Position numbers and translations under genes: made by a program
The notes under the pieces: model-generated
What the model saw: the letters and a program-made list of their open reading frames with translations, nothing else
What the model was told of the DNA's origin: nothing
Databases searched by the model: none
Origin: an uncultured Campylobacterales bacterium
GTDB taxonomy: Bacteria; Campylobacterota; Campylobacteria; Campylobacterales; Sulfurimonadaceae
Assembly (NCBI GenBank): GCA_903885085.1
Contig: CAISHH010000143.1
Location: forward strand, 1-41,558
Direction of reading: 5' to 3'
Length of the DNA stretch: 41,558 nucleotides
Shown here: positions 25,962 to 34,125 of the stretch, piece by piece
How positions within the stretch are numbered: position 1 is the stretch's first letter
How the letters are laid out: each line of letters opens with the position of its first letter

Positions 25962-26862
25962 TATCTTTTTTATCCTCTTTTATTCTTTCAGCTACTGCAC
26001 GTTTGAGATGTTCTGGTTGTTCCAAATCTGTTGGAGTTTTACCCATTCTATCCCAACGAATTTCAAAATGATCATCCATACTAAAATAGATAAACCACGG
26101 AGTTCCCTCTAAGTTTGCATAAGGCACAGGACCCCAAAAACGGCTGTCGTTACTATGGTCACGATTGTCGCCCATCATAAAGTAGTTTCCTTTTGGGACT
26201 GTTATGACTTCAGTTTCAAAGATAGGATTGTGCTTGAACATTTTGACACCCTCTGGCAATTGATATATATTCATCGCAGCCATATTCATCTTTTCTTCTG
26301 TGTCGATTCTTTCCATTCTTCCATCATTTGCAAGAAGTACAGGAGAATCACCCATAATCGCATCATCATGATGAATACCAGGGTGTTCTTTGACATAAGG
26401 ATTTTTTACCCAAAGTTTGCCATCAACTGTTACGATATTCTCTTTAGGATAATTTTTATTGATAAAATCATCTCCTTCAACAGGACGAAGATAGAGTTCT
26501 TTATCTTTTACAAAAAGTTGATCTCCAGGAAGTCCGACACAGCGTTTTACATAATGCATTTTCACATTATGTGGATATCTAAAAATGACAATATCACCGC
26601 GCGCAGGAGCACCGCCATCTACAAGATGTAAATCATTTGTCCACGGAGTCAAAGAAACTTCTAAAAATGGAAGATGCGGAGTCGGAACACCATATACAAA
26701 TTTTTTAGCAAAAAGATGGTCGCCAATAAGAAGAGAATCTTTCATAGAACCGCTTGGAATTCTAAATGCCTGTGCGACAAAAAAGATCACAAATAAAACG
26801 ATGATAACCGTTCCCGTCCATGAGTTTGAAAATTTGTATGCTTTATAAAGAAAATTTTTCAT
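25948..26862 (-). CDS. lepB: Signal peptidase I
   Basis: A 304-residue inner-membrane serine protease with one clear N-terminal helix (about residues 17-32). The catalytic serine is S39 in PSGSM, the general base lysine is K106 in YVKRCVGLPGD, and box E is GDNRDHSNDSRFWG. It cleaves signal peptides of exported proteins in the periplasm. The chain has a long insert between the lysine box and box E. The start is coupled to the folD stop by TAATG. Confidence 0.95.
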   Translation of the reverse strand: MKNFLYKAYKFSNSWTGTVIIVLFVIFFVAQAFRIPSGSMKDSLLIGDHLFAKKFVYGVPTPHLPFLEVSLTPWTNDLHLVDGGAPARGDIVIFRYPHNVKMHYVKRCVGLPGDQLFVKDKELYLRPVEGDDFINKNYPKENIVTVDGKLWVKNPYVKEHPGIHHDDAIMGDSPVLLANDGRMERIDTEEKMNMAAMNIYQLPEGVKMFKHNPIFETEVITVPKGNYFMMGDNRDHSNDSRFWGPVPYANLEGTPWFIYFSMDDHFEIRWDRMGKTPTDLEQPEHLKRAVAERIKEDKKDNGLD

Positions 26863-27716
26863 TAGTTCGCTTTCGAGTGAAATTGTGCTGCTTTGAGTGT
26901 GTTGCTAAGAAGCATTGAGATAGTCATTGGTCCGACACCACCTGGAACAGGTGTTATGTAAGAACATTTTTGTGCTACATTTTCATAATCGACATCGCCG
27001 ACAAGTTTGCCATTATCAGCTCTGTTAATACCGATGTCAATGATAATAGCACCATCTTTAACCATATCTTTTTTAATCAAGTTTATAACACCGACACCGA
27101 CTAAAATAATGTCAGCATTGAGAGTATGTTTTTTTAAATCATCTGTAAATATATGGCAGATTTCAACGGTTGCATTAGCATTTAAAAGGAGAGCGGCCAT
27201 CGGTTTTCCGACGATATTTGATGCGCCTACGACCACACAGTTTTTGCCTTTAAGATCGATATCATACTCTTTAAATATTTCCATAACGCCAAGAGGAGTA
27301 CATGGAACAAAACCATCAAGGCCAGTTGTTAAGCGTCCCACATTGTATGGGTGAAAACCGTCAACATCTTTGTTCGGAGAAACAAGTTCAAGGAGTTTTG
27401 TCGTGTCAATTTGTGAAGGGAGTGGAAGCTGAATCAAAATACCATCGATATTTGGGTTGTTATTCATCATCGTAATCGTATTTTCTATTGCGTCTTGAGA
27501 GATATTTTTTGGCATTTCATGAGTTACTGAGTAAAATCCCACTCTATCGCAAGCTTTTTTCTTCATGCTTACATATGCTTGACTAGCAGGATCGTTTCCA
27601 ACTAAAATAACTGCCAGTCCAGGAACACGTCCTGTTTCCTCTTTGAGTAACTCAGTTTGACTCAATACACTATCTTCTATCTTTTTTGCTAAAGTTTTAC
27701 CATCTAGAATCTTCAT
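26862..27716 (-). CDS. folD: Methylenetetrahydrofolate dehydrogenase/cyclohydrolase
   Basis: A 284-residue bifunctional enzyme. The catalytic region YVSMKKKACDRVG contains the conserved tyrosine and lysine, and PGGVGPMTISML is the second signature. The Rossmann segment VVGASNIVGKPMA binds NADP. It interconverts methylene- and formyl-tetrahydrofolate in the cytosol. It is the first gene of the minus-strand run. The 61-base divergent gap upstream is very AT-rich. PurU, which acts on the product, is encoded at 40009. Confidence 0.96.
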   Translation of the reverse strand: MKILDGKTLAKKIEDSVLSQTELLKEETGRVPGLAVILVGNDPASQAYVSMKKKACDRVGFYSVTHEMPKNISQDAIENTITMMNNNPNIDGILIQLPLPSQIDTTKLLELVSPNKDVDGFHPYNVGRLTTGLDGFVPCTPLGVMEIFKEYDIDLKGKNCVVVGASNIVGKPMAALLLNANATVEICHIFTDDLKKHTLNADIILVGVGVINLIKKDMVKDGAIIIDIGINRADNGKLVGDVDYENVAQKCSYITPVPGGVGPMTISMLLSNTLKAAQFHSKAN

Positions 27717-27777
27717 TTAATCACCATAAATTATTTTTTTGATAATATAGCGATAATTGTCTAAAAGGTCGCTTTGA

Positions 27778-28110
27778 ATGAAACTATTTATCCTGTTAAC
27801 TGTATCTACTTATCTCTTTGCTGCAACATCTTTCATCACTGATGAAGAGTATGCATCTTCACTTTATAAAAATCCAAGAGGCATCGGCTGTAACAATTGC
27901 CATGGCGATAGTGGAAAAGGAAAACTCGTTGCAAAATATGAGCAAAAAGGGGTGATGAAGAATTATGGCGGTTCTGACATTACAGATATCGGCTTTAAAG
28001 ATTTTTATGAAGCACTCGATACGAGAATCACTGGAATGCCAAGATACTTTTTAACAAAAGATGAGATTGAAGCTCTTTACAGATATCTGCATAAAGTAAA
28101 AAAACAGTGA
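27778..28110 (+). CDS. Small monohaem cytochrome c
   Basis: A 110-residue protein with a signal peptide (about residues 1-17) and one haem site CNNCH at 38-42. A methionine near residue 85 in ITGMPRYF is the likely sixth ligand. It should be a periplasmic electron carrier of the class I type. AAGG lies upstream of the ATG. The next gene starts inside its stop codon, so the two are cotranscribed, although no functional link to a CitE-like lyase is obvious. Confidence 0.88.
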   Translation: MKLFILLTVSTYLFAATSFITDEEYASSLYKNPRGIGCNNCHGDSGKGKLVAKYEQKGVMKNYGGSDITDIGFKDFYEALDTRITGMPRYFLTKDEIEALYRYLHKVKKQ

Positions 28111-29042
28111 GGGAATTTCCACTTCAAGAGATAGAAGAAGCTTTAGCACAAAAAGATCTTTCACGTCTTGATGCGCTTGCCGTTCCACTACAAAGAGTTA
28201 TAAATAAAAGAGATGATTATCGCTCTATTTTGATGCTCTCAGCCCATAATCTAAAACATCTATTGAAGATTCCCTCTCTTGAAGCAGAATGCATCATGCT
28301 CAATCTTGAAGATGGTGTTTCAAAAGAGCAAAAACCCTTTGCTCTTGCACTATGTGCAATATTTTTAACGCATTATAAAGATTCAGAAAAAAAACTTGTC
28401 GTTCGTGTCAATGCTCTTGATGAGGGTGGATATGATGAGATCACTTATCTCAATCAGTTTAAACCTGATGCCATTCGTGTACCAAAGATACGTACACCAA
28501 AAGAGGTAAAAAATATCTTACATCTGCTAGATGAAGAGATCGAACTGCATCTTTCCATAGAAACTTGTGAAGCTTGGGCAAATCTCAACTTATTAAAAGT
28601 GGATAAAAGAGTAAAGACATTTTATCTTGGTATCCTGGATTTGTTTGCAGATATGCGTCTTTCTCAAAGTCAGATTAAAAAAGAAAATCCGACTATGCTT
28701 TATATTTTGAGCCATTTTTTGGTTACATGTAAAGCCTTACATGTAAAGCCCGTTTCTTTTGTATATCAGGATTTTAAAAACTTGGATGATTTTAGATTGT
28801 GGCTAGAACTTGAAAAGAGTATGGGATTTGATGCAAAAGGGTGTATCTCTCCATCACAAGTTACTCTTGTCAACGAAGTTTTTAAAGATGAAGTGGCAGA
28901 ATTAGAACGTGCAAAAGTTATTGTTAAACTCTTTGAAATGCATCAAGAACTTGGTATTAGCGGCTTTGTGGATGAAGAGTACGGCTTTATAGATGAGCCT
29001 ATCTATAAAGGTGCTCTGTCTATTTTAAGCAGACTTGGATGA
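28107..29042 (+). CDS. HpcH/HpaI aldolase / CitE-like lyase
   Basis: A 311-residue TIM-barrel protein of the citrate lyase beta/CoA-ester lyase group. Visible family features are the strand NLEDGV with K following, the arginine in VRVNALD, the VPKI strand, the metal-binding glutamate in SIETCEAW and LGILDLFADM. Members cleave malyl-CoA or citramalyl-CoA type substrates; the substrate here is unknown. The first 45 residues are an extension not typical of CitE. The start is GTG overlapping the cytochrome stop. Two exact palindrome copies 14 bases apart lie inside it. It overlaps nhaA tail to tail by 18 bases. Confidence 0.78.
   Translation: MREFPLQEIEEALAQKDLSRLDALAVPLQRVINKRDDYRSILMLSAHNLKHLLKIPSLEAECIMLNLEDGVSKEQKPFALALCAIFLTHYKDSEKKLVVRVNALDEGGYDEITYLNQFKPDAIRVPKIRTPKEVKNILHLLDEEIELHLSIETCEAWANLNLLKVDKRVKTFYLGILDLFADMRLSQSQIKKENPTMLYILSHFLVTCKALHVKPVSFVYQDFKNLDDFRLWLELEKSMGFDAKGCISPSQVTLVNEVFKDEVAELERAKVIVKLFEMHQELGISGFVDEEYGFIDEPIYKGALSILSRLG
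28723..28746. repeat. TTACATGTAA copies 8 and 9, paired
   Basis: Two exact copies (28723-28732 and 28737-28746) inside the CitE-like gene, separated by four bases and read in two different frames as VTCK and LHVK. Confidence 0.8.
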
Positions 29043-30380
29043 AGCGATAAATCGTAACCAGATATAACCTGTAAAACCTGCGATGAGTGAAGCAACAAGA
29101 ACCGCGGTTTTGGACTGGATAAGGAGTTCTGGATTATCTGAATATGCAAGATCAGCGACAAAAATACTCATGGTAAAACCGATCCCTCCCAAAAATGAAA
29201 CTCCAAAAAGTTGGTTCATACTTGTATCTTCTGGCAGTTTTGCAAGACCTAATTTTATAGCGATATAAGAAGCCCCAAAGATACCGAGCATCTTTCCAAG
29301 AACAAGACCGAAGATAACTCCAAGACTCACTTTCTCTAATAATAAAGCATCAAGTGAAGAAAAATTAATAGGAAGTCCAGCATTGATAAGTGCAAATATT
29401 GGAATAATCAATATTCCAATAGGCACATGCAAGCCATCTTCATATCTGTTAAGTGGTGCTTCTACGCCACAAAGCTGACTTTTCATGCCTCGTACAACTC
29501 TTTTTTGTTTATCATCAAGTGTAAAATTATCTTTAATGGGATCTTCTTCAAAACCATTGATAAGTTCTTTCATCGGTTTTGCAAAAAAACGTGGATCATA
29601 TTTTGGCAAAGAGGGAATAGTCATAGCCACTAGAACACCTGCAATCGTTGCATGTACGCCTGATTCTAAAGTAAAAAACCAAACAAAAACACCTATGATT
29701 GTGTAAGGAAGCGCAGATCTGATGCCAAAACGATTTATCACTATCAAAACACACCAAAGGGCTAAAGCAATGATAAGAGAGAGTATCTGTATCTTTGCTG
29801 TATAAAAAATAGCGATGACCGAAACTGCCCCTAAATCATCCACAATCGCGAGGGCAACTAAAAAGGTTACGAGCGCGGGGGAGATTCGCTTTCCTAAGAG
29901 TATAACAACACTCACGGCAAAGGCGATATCTGTTGCCATAGGAATGCCCCATCCACTCGCACCAAGCGTTCCTTTGGTAATTGCAAAAAAGATTAAAGCA
30001 GGAACAACCATACCGCCTATAGCTGCTAAAATAGGCAAAACAGCTACTTTAAAATCTGAAAGTTCTCCCACTAAGATCTCACGCTTAATCTCTAGTCCAA
30101 CATGAAAGAAAAAGAGTGTCATCAGTCCATCATTGACCCAAAAATGTACACTATGATCAAGTGAAAATGAACCTACAGAAAATGCGATATGTGTATGTAA
30201 AAGATGTTCATAAGAAGCACTCCATGGAGAATTAACCCAGATTAGTGCTGTTAATGTAAAGAGCATCAAGATAATACCGTTTGTCATTTGTGCATGTAAA
30301 AATGCTTCAAACGCAGAGTAAACCGTTTTTCTAAAAAACTTTTCCCATGGATGGTAGAGTCTTACCAGTCGATTTTTCAT
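29025..30380 (-). CDS. nhaA: Na+/H+ antiporter NhaA
   Basis: A 451-residue, roughly 12-helix NhaA family antiporter. The ion-binding aspartates are in VDDLGAVSV, and the helix IV segment ATDIAFAVSV is present. It exchanges cytoplasmic Na+ for protons and controls pH and sodium. It is longer than E. coli NhaA because of a hydrophilic loop around residues 270-320. I chose the ATG at 30380, which overlaps the TonB-like stop as TGATG and has AAGG upstream; a TTG one codon earlier is possible. Confidence 0.94.
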   Translation of the reverse strand: MKNRLVRLYHPWEKFFRKTVYSAFEAFLHAQMTNGIILMLFTLTALIWVNSPWSASYEHLLHTHIAFSVGSFSLDHSVHFWVNDGLMTLFFFHVGLEIKREILVGELSDFKVAVLPILAAIGGMVVPALIFFAITKGTLGASGWGIPMATDIAFAVSVVILLGKRISPALVTFLVALAIVDDLGAVSVIAIFYTAKIQILSLIIALALWCVLIVINRFGIRSALPYTIIGVFVWFFTLESGVHATIAGVLVAMTIPSLPKYDPRFFAKPMKELINGFEEDPIKDNFTLDDKQKRVVRGMKSQLCGVEAPLNRYEDGLHVPIGILIIPIFALINAGLPINFSSLDALLLEKVSLGVIFGLVLGKMLGIFGASYIAIKLGLAKLPEDTSMNQLFGVSFLGGIGFTMSIFVADLAYSDNPELLIQSKTAVLVASLIAGFTGYIWLRFIASSKSA

Positions 30381-31258
30381 CAATAACCTTTTAAATTATA
30401 GTAAACTTTATAACGTATAAGTGTCTTTTGCTGCGGTCTTGGATACTTACTGTAGGCATATTCTATCGTTTCTCTTGTTGTATCGTCAAGAATATAATAG
30501 TTACTATTTTTCAAAAATTTAAAATCTGTCATATCCCCGTTTGGGTGAAGATAAAATTCTATGATATTAATACTATTGACTCTCAAATTATCAGGAATAT
30601 TGACTCTACCGACTCTGTTTAAGATCTCTTGAGTAATCTTTCGCATCGTCTCCATATTGTCTTCTATATACTTTTGCTCGCCAGGGCTAAGTTGACCAAA
30701 CTTCGCACCATAAAGTTCTTTAACATTTTGATCTAGCTGAGAACCTCTTTGACTTGAAGATTTATTATCGTTTGGATCATCTTTTTGGTTTACATTTTCT
30801 TGAGAAAGAAATTTATAGAGCTTTGCATGCTCTTTTGGAACTTGTACTGTTGTACTTTTAGTTGTCGTATCCAATGTTTTTGGTGGCGTTATATAGGACT
30901 TACTTTGTGGCGTTGTCTGCACGGCAGGAGTAGATTTTTCCACAATAGGTTCAGGTTTATTGATTGTAGTCTCATGAAAAGATTGTTGGGTAGGTTTAGG
31001 AACATATTTTTGCAATGGTTTTTGTACAAGAGGATTACGTGTCGGTGGTATAATTTCTGGTTTTGGAATGGTCTTCTTTACACCGACTTCCTCTTTTTTT
31101 GGAGTTTTTGGAAGTTCTTTGAGCGAGATTTTCATACGTTTTTCATGAGGCTGGCTATCTTTGATGATTTTAAAATCTTTTGCAAACAAAATTACCATAA
31201 GAAGTAGTAAAAGATGGAACAATAATGCTATTAAAAATGCTGCAGTGGAACGGTTCAA
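30380..31258 (-). CDS. TonB-like energy transducer protein
   Basis: A 292-residue protein with one N-terminal membrane helix (about 6-26), a long proline- and lysine-rich periplasmic spacer (about 45-125) and a C-terminal TonB-type domain containing YLHPNGDMTDFKFLKNS and the final YKVYYNL. It would couple an ExbBD-type motor to outer-membrane receptors, but exbB, exbD and receptor genes are absent here. It is cotranscribed with nhaA, an unusual partner. The start is TTG with AGGG upstream inside the palindrome TAGGGCCCTA (31260-31269). An envelope-integrity role like TolA is an alternative. Confidence 0.75.
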   Translation of the reverse strand: MNRSTAAFLIALLFHLLLLLMVILFAKDFKIIKDSQPHEKRMKISLKELPKTPKKEEVGVKKTIPKPEIIPPTRNPLVQKPLQKYVPKPTQQSFHETTINKPEPIVEKSTPAVQTTPQSKSYITPPKTLDTTTKSTTVQVPKEHAKLYKFLSQENVNQKDDPNDNKSSSQRGSQLDQNVKELYGAKFGQLSPGEQKYIEDNMETMRKITQEILNRVGRVNIPDNLRVNSINIIEFYLHPNGDMTDFKFLKNSNYYILDDTTRETIEYAYSKYPRPQQKTLIRYKVYYNLKGY

Positions 31259-31317
31259 ATAGGGCCCTAGTGATAATTTGCGTCATTATAGCAAAGATGC
31301 ATTAATAGTTGATTGGA

Positions 31318-31323
31318 TATAAT
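31318..31323 (+). promoter_or_regulatory. -10 box for hemL
   Basis: TATAAT 32 bases before the hemL ATG, with AGGA at 31343-31346 as a probable ribosome binding site. It lies in the 97-base divergent gap between the TonB-like gene and hemL. Confidence 0.55.
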
Positions 31324-31355
31324 AACAAAAACAGAGAAGGTCAGGATTTTATTTT

Positions 31356-32642
31356 ATGAGTATTGAAAAGTCTGTAAAAGCATTTGAAGAAGCACAAAAA
31401 CTTATCCCTGGAGGCGTGAATTCTCCTGTTCGTGCATTTGCCAGTGTTGGCGGGATTCCACGTTTCATCGCATCAGGTGAGGGCGCTTATATCATCGATA
31501 TCGATGGAAACAAATATGTAGATTATGTACAAAGCTGGGGACCACTGATATTTGGTCATAGAAATGAAGAGATCGAAACTGCTGTTATTGAAGCTGTAAA
31601 ACATGGTCTGAGTTTTGGTGCTCCAACTGAGGCAGAAACTGAACTTGCATCTATGGTCACAAACTTTTTTGAGTCTATCGATAAAGTACGTTTTGTAAGC
31701 AGTGGAACTGAAGCTGTTATGAGCGCTATCCGCCTTGCACGTGGATTTACTGGACGTGATGATATCGTCAAATTTACAGGCTGTTACCATGGACATAGTG
31801 ATTCTCTACTAGTTCAAGCTGGAAGCGGCGCGGCAACTTTTGGAAACCCAAGTTCTCCTGGTGTTCCAGCTGATTTTACGAAACATACGCTTTTAGCGAC
31901 TTACAACGACATTGAAAGCGTAAAAAAATGTTTTACAGATTCTAAAGATATCGCTTGTGTTATCATCGAGCCGATAGCTGGAAATATGGGACTTGTTCCT
32001 GCTGATAAAGAATTTTTAGCTGAACTTAGACGTCTGTGTGACGAAAATGGCACATTGCTGATTTTTGATGAAGTCATGAGCGGATTTCGTGCTTCTATCT
32101 TTGGTGCTGAATCTATTACGGGCGTAAAACCGGATATCGTAACTTTAGGCAAAGTTATAGGCGGCGGTATGCCTGTCGGTGCTTTTGGCGGACGCTCAGA
32201 GATCATGGCAAAACTCTCACCTGAGGGGCCAGTTTACCAAGCTGGAACACTTAGTGGAAATCCAGTTGCTATGGCGGCAGGTCTTGCAGCACTTAAAAAA
32301 CTAAAAGCGCATGCAAGAGTGATGGATGTCTTACATGGTAGAGCTGCTCGCTTGGTTGATGGCATGAAAGAGATGGCACAAAAACATGGGATTTCTTTAC
32401 AAGTTGATTCAAGAGGTTCTATGTTCGGATTCTTTTTCAACGACAAACCAGTGAAAAATTTTGCTGATGCCCTTACGTCTGATACTGTAATGTTTGCAAA
32501 ATTTCATGCTGGAATGCTTGATGAAGGTTATTACTTTGCCTGTTCTCAGTTTGAGACGGGATTTATCTCCACTGCAACAACTGATGCAATGATCGAAGAG
32601 ACAATAAAAGCGGCAGATCGCGTATTTGGACGTATCAAATGA
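31356..32642 (+). CDS. hemL: Glutamate-1-semialdehyde 2,1-aminomutase
   Basis: A 428-residue class III aminotransferase-fold PLP enzyme of normal HemL length. The PLP lysine is K266 in [17 protein letters not shown], the cofactor aspartate lies in FDEVMSGFR and the N-terminus has [11 protein letters not shown]. It makes 5-aminolevulinate from glutamate semialdehyde, the C5 route to haem. The AtpZ-like gene overlaps its stop by four bases (ATGA). Confidence 0.97.
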   Translation: MSIEKSVKAFEEAQKLIPGGVNSPVRAFASVGGIPRFIASGEGAYIIDIDGNKYVDYVQSWGPLIFGHRNEEIETAVIEAVKHGLSFGAPTEAETELASMVTNFFESIDKVRFVSSGTEAVMSAIRLARGFTGRDDIVKFTGCYHGHSDSLLVQAGSGAATFGNPSSPGVPADFTKHTLLATYNDIESVKKCFTDSKDIACVIIEPIAGNMGLVPADKEFLAELRRLCDENGTLLIFDEVMSGFRASIFGAESITGVKPDIVTLGKVIGGGMPVGAFGGRSEIMAKLSPEGPVYQAGTLSGNPVAMAAGLAALKKLKAHARVMDVLHGRAARLVDGMKEMAQKHGISLQVDSRGSMFGFFFNDKPVKNFADALTSDTVMFAKFHAGMLDEGYYFACSQFETGFISTATTDAMIEETIKAADRVFGRIK

Positions 32643-32965
32643 GTGAAGAAAGAGAACCGCGTTTAAAGCCTATCATCGAGGGTGCTGAGAGTTTATCTCT
32701 TGGTATCTCTATGGTTGTAGCTGTACTTATCGGTGTAGGAATCGGTCTAGGTTTAAAACATCTTTTTGGTCACGCATGGTTACTTTGGATTGGTGTATTT
32801 ATCGGGATTGCCGCTGCAGTTTTAAATGTATATAAAGCTTACTCTAAACAGTTTAAAGAGTATGAAAAATTAGCCCAGGAACCACGCTATCAGTATAAAA
32901 GAGATCTTGAAAAAGAGGCATTAGAAGATGATGAAGAAGAGGATTTTGGTGCAAAAAAATATTAA
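32639..32965 (+). CDS. AtpZ/AtpI-like small membrane protein
   Basis: A 108-residue protein with two membrane helices (about 18-40 and 46-66) forming a hairpin and a charged C-terminal tail rich in glutamate and lysine. The hairpin with glycine-rich helices ([16 protein letters not shown]) fits the AtpZ/AtpI family of accessory proteins for F-type ATP synthase. No atp genes are nearby, which is common for this family in Campylobacterota. Translation is coupled to hemL. Confidence 0.72.
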   Translation: MSEEREPRLKPIIEGAESLSLGISMVVAVLIGVGIGLGLKHLFGHAWLLWIGVFIGIAAAVLNVYKAYSKQFKEYEKLAQEPRYQYKRDLEKEALEDDEEEDFGAKKY

Positions 32966-33446
32966 AATATTTCTTAGTGCAGAACTGTTGATCGTCGCTA
33001 CAAATTTCATCTCGTATAGCTTTTTTCTTAATGCACAAGTTGCATTTTTAAGCTCATTTTTGATTCTTTTAGGTTCAATGTATTCTTATAAAAATTTAGT
33101 AGAAATAAGAGCGGAAAACGAAGTTTTTGTAGATGATGAGAGAGATGAACTTGATAAGTTAGACGATCCACATGGACTCTATGAAGAACAAACGATTCAA
33201 GAATTACAAGCTGTTGTTGCTGAAGAAAAAAAGCAGACAAAAACAAGTAATCTCAAAAATATCAAAACAACTTCACGCGCGACTGTTTCACTTTTTAGGA
33301 TATTGCCTTATCTCTTTTTGGTAGCTGGTTTTATCGGATTAAAAAACAATCACCACTTAGAACTTCTACCTTACCTACTTTTTTTATCTTTAGGCCTACT
33401 GGTAGGTTATCTCATAGGCAAAAGTATTTTTCTTCCTAAACAGTAA
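32928..33446 (+). CDS. Small membrane protein of unknown function
   Basis: A 172-residue protein with two N-terminal helices (about 15-55), a hydrophilic, acidic middle (about 60-115) and two C-terminal helices (about 120-165). I do not recognise a family. It overlaps the AtpZ-like gene by 38 bases in another frame, so the true start may be GTG at 32949, which has AGAGGA just upstream. The stop overlaps the convergent PAS-like gene by 11 bases. Confidence 0.68.
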   Translation: MMKKRILVQKNIKIFLSAELLIVATNFISYSFFLNAQVAFLSSFLILLGSMYSYKNLVEIRAENEVFVDDERDELDKLDDPHGLYEEQTIQELQAVVAEEKKQTKTSNLKNIKTTSRATVSLFRILPYLFLVAGFIGLKNNHHLELLPYLLFLSLGLLVGYLIGKSIFLPKQ

Positions 33447-34125
33447 TAAGTGGAATATTTAAAGAGATCTTATCCTCTTTGAGTTCTACTGAAACACTAT
33501 TTTCACCCGCTAACTGCTGGATAATAGAAAATTTAGACTTATCTATTTGTGATGCACTAATAGCGATAGAAAATAGTGAATACTTCTTATCATCAAATTT
33601 AATATGCTCACCGATACGGAAGAAAAGCTTTGTTGTGATCTGCTCATTTTCTATACATACTGAGTAGATTCTATTAAGGAGTTTTACAAAAAGATTTGTA
33701 TTAAGTCTAATATCTGGGATCGATGGATCGAGGTCTTTTATAAATTTTGCATTTGAGTTGATAGAATTACTACTTATACATAAGTCGATAAGCGTATAAA
33801 CATTTACCATCTCTCCACTGTCTATTTTAGGTTTTGAAAAGTGGTAAGAGGGAACTTGATAGAGACGAATTCCAAGTTCGTTTTCGTCTTCATAACCGAC
33901 AGTGATACCAAAAAACTTATATCTTCCAAATTCAAGATCCATAAAAGTTGTTTTAAATCCAAAGTTTTGGCTTGCATGATGTGTCGCTATTTCAAAAAGG
34001 GTGGAAGTGTTTGAAGCGCCAAGTAAAAACTGCGCCTCAGAGTTGAGTGAGAGAATTTTTCCCGATGCATCAAAAAGAATGAACGGATTGAAATCGTATT
34101 CAATCCACTGCTGTTCAAACGTCAT
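33436..34125 (-). CDS. PAS-like protein with degenerate kinase-like C-terminus
   Basis: A 229-residue soluble protein. The first 90 residues look like a PAS domain (NPFILFDASGKILSLNSEAQFLLG). The second half (about 120-229) resembles a histidine kinase ATPase fold without its motifs: it contains DIRLNTNLFVKLLNRI, IQQLAGENSVSVEL and KISLNIPLI, but no phospho-accepting histidine, no N-box asparagines and no DxG. It begins on the rpoD stop (TAATG) and so is translationally coupled to the main sigma factor. The kinase comparison is by eye; function is unknown. Confidence 0.65.
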   Translation of the reverse strand: MTFEQQWIEYDFNPFILFDASGKILSLNSEAQFLLGASNTSTLFEIATHHASQNFGFKTTFMDLEFGRYKFFGITVGYEDENELGIRLYQVPSYHFSKPKIDSGEMVNVYTLIDLCISSNSINSNAKFIKDLDPSIPDIRLNTNLFVKLLNRIYSVCIENEQITTKLFFRIGEHIKFDDKKYSLFSIAISASQIDKSKFSIIQQLAGENSVSVELKEDKISLNIPLITV

